Part shown: positions 60,546 to 64,000 of the stretch, one piece after another
How positions within the stretch are numbered: the first letter of the stretch is position 1
How the letters are laid out: every line of letters starts with the position of its first letter
Origin: Deefgea tanakiae
Lineage (GTDB): Bacteria > Pseudomonadota > Gammaproteobacteria > Burkholderiales > Chitinibacteraceae
Length of the DNA: 64,000 bases
Direction of reading: 5' to 3'
Assembly: GCF_019665765.1 (NCBI RefSeq)
Contig: NZ_CP081150.1
Location: 372,001-436,000 of the forward strand
Position numbers and translations under genes: made by a program
Notes under the pieces: model-generated
Told to the model about the DNA's origin: nothing
Databases searched by the model: none
Seen by the model: the letters and a program-made list of their open reading frames with translations, nothing else

Positions 60546-61439
60546 ATGAATTTATCGTTAAACAAAGATCAATTTGCTGCGGTGAATAAAGTTTGGCCAA
60601 TTTTGATTGGTCTACTGATCATGTTTGTTCCTGCATTTTGGTGGCTTTCTCAGAATAGCTGGAGCCAAGAAAACCAAGGTCATGCACCAATTGTATTTGC
60701 GATTGCTTTATGGCTGATCTATCGATCCAATAATGCTATTTGCCGTTTGATTATTGAAGCAAAAACTAATCCATTCACAGGTTGGTTAGTGTTATTGTTT
60801 GGTTGCTTGTGCTACATCCTAGGAAAAGCACTAACGATAGATTTAATCATAGCGTCATCATTTATTATTGTATTGATTGGGGTTTTACTACTTATTGGGG
60901 GATGGGCTGCCGTACGCGCATTATGGTTTCCACTGTTTTTCATGTTCTTCATGCTGCCGTTACCAAATGCCTTGGTGACGGCATTGACTCTGCCAATGAA
61001 AACGGTAGTGTCTTATTTTTCTGAAATTATTCTCTATCAACTTGGATATCCTGTTTCACGTTCAGGCGTGATTATTCAAATTGGCCAATATCAAATGTTG
61101 GTTGCAGATGCTTGTGCTGGCTTGCATACATTATTTACATTAGAAGCAATTGGTTTGCTCTACTTGAATTTAATGGGCTACAAGAATGCACTGCGTAATA
61201 TCATTGTTGCATTAATGGTTATACCAATATCGCTGGCAGCAAATACAGTGCGAGTCATTGTATTAATATTAATAACATACCATTTTGGTGATGAAGCTGG
61301 CCAAGGATTCTTACATGGTTTTGCAGGTATTGTGCTGTTCGGTGTAGCCTTATTCTTATTAATGTCTTTTGACGGATTGCTTGGTGTTATTTTGAAAAAA
61401 ATGGGAATTCACGATGCTGGACTTAAAAAAAGCAAATAA
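60546..61439 (+). CDS. xrtB: Exosortase B
   Basis: 297 residues from the ATG at 60546, directly after the epsG stop. About eight transmembrane helices and the exosortase residues: Cys in V-A-D-A-C-A-G-L-H-T, Arg in A-N-T-V-R-V and His in F-L-H-G-F-A-G. Type B is indicated by the neighbours epsD-E-F-G and epsI. It cleaves PEP-CTERM proteins at the membrane. A substrate lies at 52923-53372. Confidence 0.93.
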   Translation: MNLSLNKDQFAAVNKVWPILIGLLIMFVPAFWWLSQNSWSQENQGHAPIVFAIALWLIYRSNNAICRLIIEAKTNPFTGWLVLLFGCLCYILGKALTIDLIIASSFIIVLIGVLLLIGGWAAVRALWFPLFFMFFMLPLPNALVTALTLPMKTVVSYFSEIILYQLGYPVSRSGVIIQIGQYQMLVADACAGLHTLFTLEAIGLLYLNLMGYKNALRNIIVALMVIPISLAANTVRVIVLILITYHFGDEAGQGFLHGFAGIVLFGVALFLLMSFDGLLGVILKKMGIHDAGLKKSK

Positions 61440-62118
61440 TTTAAACGTGATTTCCATTGCGATGGTAATGGTTTTATCAGCGTTTCTTAGCATTTATTTT
61501 TCACCTAAGCCAGCAAAAGGTAATAGCAAGCCTGCGATAGAACTAGAAAAAAATATTCCTCAACAGTTTGGTGATTGGAAGGTAGATCAGTATGTTTCAC
61601 CCATCACGGTGCCAGCAGATTTGCAAAGCAAATTAGATGAGTTGTATAGCGAAGTTTTATCACGAACCTACATCAATAGCCAAGGTCAGCGTGTGATGTT
61701 GTCTATAGCTTATGGTCGAAATCAAGGCGGGGAAAGTACTCAAGTACATCGACCTGAAATTTGTTATCGAGCACAAGGCTTCACGGTTGGGAAACAATAC
61801 GCTGATATATTAAAAACCCAATCAGTTGATATTCCAGTACAGAGACTGATGTCATCAATGGGTGAACGGCTAGAGCCCATTACTTATTGGATTTTGCTCG
61901 GTGAGCATTTAGTTAAATCAGGTTTAGATCGTAAAATTTGGCAAGTAAAGTACGGCTTCCAACGCAAAATGCCAGATGGCTTACTGTTACGAGTGTCCAC
62001 TATTGGTGCTGATAGAGAGGCTGCATATCAAATACAGGATCAATTTGTAAATGAGATGTTGAATAGTCTCTCGCCAGACTATAAGAAAGTTATTATTGGG
62101 AGTCGTTCTGACGAATGA
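61414..62118 (+). CDS. epsI: EpsI, exosortase-associated protein
   Basis: 234 residues with one N-terminal membrane anchor and the EpsI domain: Q-Q-F-G-D-W-K-V, Y-G-R-N-Q-G-G-E-S-T-Q-V-H-R-P-E-I-C-Y, Y-W-I-L-L-G. It overlaps xrtB by 26 bp and the next gene by 4 bp. In the family it accompanies every B-type exosortase; its activity is not established. Confidence 0.92.
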   Translation: MLDLKKANNLNVISIAMVMVLSAFLSIYFSPKPAKGNSKPAIELEKNIPQQFGDWKVDQYVSPITVPADLQSKLDELYSEVLSRTYINSQGQRVMLSIAYGRNQGGESTQVHRPEICYRAQGFTVGKQYADILKTQSVDIPVQRLMSSMGERLEPITYWILLGEHLVKSGLDRKIWQVKYGFQRKMPDGLLLRVSTIGADREAAYQIQDQFVNEMLNSLSPDYKKVIIGSRSDE

Positions 62119-63356
62119 AAATACCAAAATTAGCCGAAAATGAATTGGTATTGACAGTAGATCAACGCGCAAACAAATTCGCCTTATGGATTGTTGGTTT
62201 TGCAACAGTCTACCAATTCATCCTTTGCCTTGCGATGTCATTTAGAGCGCCAATGGGCTCTAGCGTGTTAATGCTCGCTGAGCTTATTGTTTACCTTTTA
62301 TGTTTTTATGTATTTTATGAGCGAAGATGGTCAGTTAATCAGCTTGCTGTATTTTGGTTTGCGATAACAAATTTATTTTTATTATTTTTATTTCGATCAT
62401 CACTAGACTTAAAATCAATTCGGGATGTACTAATCCCGATTTTGTTTTTTATACTAGGATTGCGATTTGCTCAGTATGAAAAAACAGATCGATTCGTATT
62501 TGGTTTGACAATAGTATTGATTGTAATCGCTATTTTTGAAATGTCTTTTCCTACGCTCTATGGGAAATTTTTACCGACATTGCAATTTCAAGCCAGTACA
62601 GGCGCGGTAAATCCAGCTGGAGCAATGCACAAAGGGCAGATGCTTACCTTGAATTCATTCCGACCTGAAGGTATTGGGCGGACTTGGTTCCCCGGTTTAC
62701 TTAGTAATCAGCGAGCGGCTTCAATGTTTATCGAGCCAGTCTCTTTTGGTAATTTTGCAGTAATTCTATCTGCTTGGGGTTTGGCAAGACCACTAGGCAA
62801 AAGAATGTGGCAATACTTAGGCTTGGTATTGGTCATTTTGATTTTAACGGATTCCCGTTTTGCTACTTTGTTAGTTGCATTATTAATGGTAATTCGATTT
62901 ACCCCTTTGGGATTGATTAAGCCGATTGTTATCGCAAAGCCAGCATTTATTATAATTTTATTATTATTGATCGCTAACTTGGGTGAGTATGCTGGTGATA
63001 ATTTAATTGGGCGTTTATTTATTGCAGGAAATGGATTGAAAAACACACCACTATTAGAACTGCTAGGGGCCACACGATATGCAAGTGGCTATGGTGATTT
63101 AGGATATTCATATGTGATCTCACGGTTTGGTTTGATTTTTATAACGATTGCCTGGCTTACTTTATTTTTCGCTTTTAAAGGGAATACCCGAGCCGAGTAT
63201 TTCAGAATCATGCTAGGCACCTACTTTGCTTGTATTTTGGCGGTAAGTGGTACATCGCTATTTGCGCTTAAAACTGCGGCACTCGCTTGGTTTATGCTCG
63301 GTGTTGTTTTTGCATTTAAAAAAGAAATTAAGTTCAATAGGTCTAATCCAGCATGA
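62115..63356 (+). CDS. O-antigen polymerase/ligase-like membrane protein
   Basis: 413 residues with about ten hydrophobic segments and a large loop (residues 150-220, containing S-T-G-A-V-N-P-A-G and R-P-E-G-I-G-R-T-W-F-P-G). That layout fits Wzy-type polymerases or O-antigen ligases. It probably polymerises the eps repeat units. Start overlaps epsI and stop overlaps the glycosyltransferase gene (ATGA), so the operon continues. Confidence 0.75.
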   Translation: MKIPKLAENELVLTVDQRANKFALWIVGFATVYQFILCLAMSFRAPMGSSVLMLAELIVYLLCFYVFYERRWSVNQLAVFWFAITNLFLLFLFRSSLDLKSIRDVLIPILFFILGLRFAQYEKTDRFVFGLTIVLIVIAIFEMSFPTLYGKFLPTLQFQASTGAVNPAGAMHKGQMLTLNSFRPEGIGRTWFPGLLSNQRAASMFIEPVSFGNFAVILSAWGLARPLGKRMWQYLGLVLVILILTDSRFATLLVALLMVIRFTPLGLIKPIVIAKPAFIIILLLLIANLGEYAGDNLIGRLFIAGNGLKNTPLLELLGATRYASGYGDLGYSYVISRFGLIFITIAWLTLFFAFKGNTRAEYFRIMLGTYFACILAVSGTSLFALKTAALAWFMLGVVFAFKKEIKFNRSNPA

Positions 63357-64000
63357 AAATAGCCCACGTTGTACGCCAATATCATCCTTCTGTTGGTGGT
63401 ATGGAGGACGTTGTTGCAAATTTAGTCAAATACCAAAATGAGCAGACTCAATATCAACCGACTGTCATTACGCTAGATCGACTATTTCGTAACTCGGCAG
63501 ATAAATTGCCAAAAAATGAAGTCGTTGAAGGGATTCCCGTCATCCGTTTGCCTTATTCTGGTTCGTCTCGCTACCCCATTTGCTTGTCTGTTTTTAGTCT
63601 GATGAAAGATTTTGACGTTATTCATGTGCATGGCGTTGATTTTTTCTATGATTTTTTGGCCTTGACTAAGTTTATCCATAAGAAAAAAATTATTGCCTCT
63701 ACGCACGGTGGGTTCTTTCATACGCCTTATGCTGCTGGTTTGAAAAAAGTCTTTTTTAATACCGTAACGGGTATTACATCTGCGCTATACGATAAGGTGG
63801 TTGCTTGTAGTGATAATGATTTCGCCATTTTTTCACAAATTGCAGCCGCGCCACGATTAGTGTTAGTTGAAAATGGCGTTAATGTAGAAAAGTTTGAAAA
63901 TGTGGCTTTAGGTCATGCTCAGTCACAAATCGTTTATTTTGGCCGCTGGTCGGTGAATAAGGGCTTACCAGAGCTGATTGAGCTGATTGCGCAATTACAA
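63353..64000 (+). CDS. GT4-family glycosyltransferase, 3' end outside window
   Basis: Open from the ATG at 63353 to the window edge, giving 216 residues without a stop. N-terminus K-I-A-H-V-V-R-Q-Y-H-P-S-V-G-G-M-E, a GT4 donor-binding start, then V-I-H-V-H-G-V-D, A-S-T-H-G-G-F-F, V-E-N-G-V-N-V-E-K-F and Y-F-G-R-W-S-V-N-K-G-L at the beginning of the second Rossmann domain. It adds a sugar to the exopolysaccharide repeat unit; donor and linkage are not readable. Confidence 0.88.
   Translation, partial: MKIAHVVRQYHPSVGGMEDVVANLVKYQNEQTQYQPTVITLDRLFRNSADKLPKNEVVEGIPVIRLPYSGSSRYPICLSVFSLMKDFDVIHVHGVDFFYDFLALTKFIHKKKIIASTHGGFFHTPYAAGLKKVFFNTVTGITSALYDKVVACSDNDFAIFSQIAAAPRLVLVENGVNVEKFENVALGHAQSQIVYFGRWSVNKGLPELIELIAQLQ

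Overview
The window looks like chromosome of a betaproteobacterium, most likely of the Neisseriales (Chromobacteriaceae/Chitinibacteraceae type). This is an inference from gene content and order: dnaG-rpoD, the rsmI-lpoA-yraN-diaA-dolP block, tesA-ybbA-ybbP, a single-chain pyruvate carboxylase, and an exosortase-B exopolysaccharide locus of the methanolan type. Two accessory islands interrupt this backbone, each inserted at a tRNA gene.

Layout. 1-2.6 kb: the 3' end of dnaG, rpoD and a tRNA with anticodon CAT. 2.6-7.95 kb: island 1, about 5.3 kb, with a tyrosine integrase, an excisionase-like protein, two putative DNA-binding or unknown proteins, a minimal MobV relaxase and two unknown cargo genes, all on the minus strand. 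It is flanked by 65-bp direct repeats of the tRNA 3' half. 8.0-25.3 kb: backbone, with umuDC, tspO, pyc, tRNA-Leu, the rsmI to dolP block, the tesA/ybbAP block, an APH-fold kinase, recQ and tRNA-Ser(TGA). 25.3-41.2 kb: island 2, about 15.8 kb, flanked by two complete identical tRNA-Ser copies. It has an envelope-directed cargo block (two Sel1-repeat proteins, lipoproteins, a membrane protein), an XRE regulator, ArdA antirestriction protein, a structured non-coding region, a replication-relaxation-like protein, a 1020-residue fusion of a phage gpA-type HUH nickase to a UvrD-type helicase, an XRE-ImmA/IrrE operon and a tyrosine recombinase. 41.3-51.3 kb: backbone, with an unknown 504-residue protein, the ABC-F protein YbiT, IF-1 and a ribose operon in the transcription order rbsK-D-A-C-B-R. 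51.6-64 kb: a DUF1615 lipoprotein, a PEP-CTERM protein and an exopolysaccharide operon (epsL, glycosyl-1-phosphate transferase, epsD, epsE, epsF, epsG, xrtB, epsI, a Wzy/ligase-like protein and a glycosyltransferase cut by the window edge).

How the parts work together. Island 1 looks mobilizable rather than self-transmissible: it has a relaxase and integrase but no transfer apparatus. Island 2 looks like an integrated replicon. Its HUH-helicase fusion could nick a rolling-circle origin and unwind from it as one polypeptide. ArdA would protect incoming DNA, and ATGTAACC-like (island 1) or TGTGTAGCA-like (island 2) repeats near the ends are probable arm sites for the integrases. In both islands the repeat junctions carry a terminator hairpin next to the tRNA 3' end, so tRNA transcription would remain punctuated after insertion. 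The eps operon should build and export a polysaccharide and sort PEP-CTERM proteins; one candidate substrate is encoded divergently next to it. The EpsG kinase homologue has lost recognisable Walker motifs, which suggests a non-catalytic role or decay.

The most notable observations are the HUH-UvrD fusion and its nearby structured region, the EpsG pseudokinase, an FNR-type box placed at -41.5 of a likely ribose-operon promoter, and umuDC behind a GAAC-N4-GTTC operator shared with a previously unannotated 40-residue reading frame.
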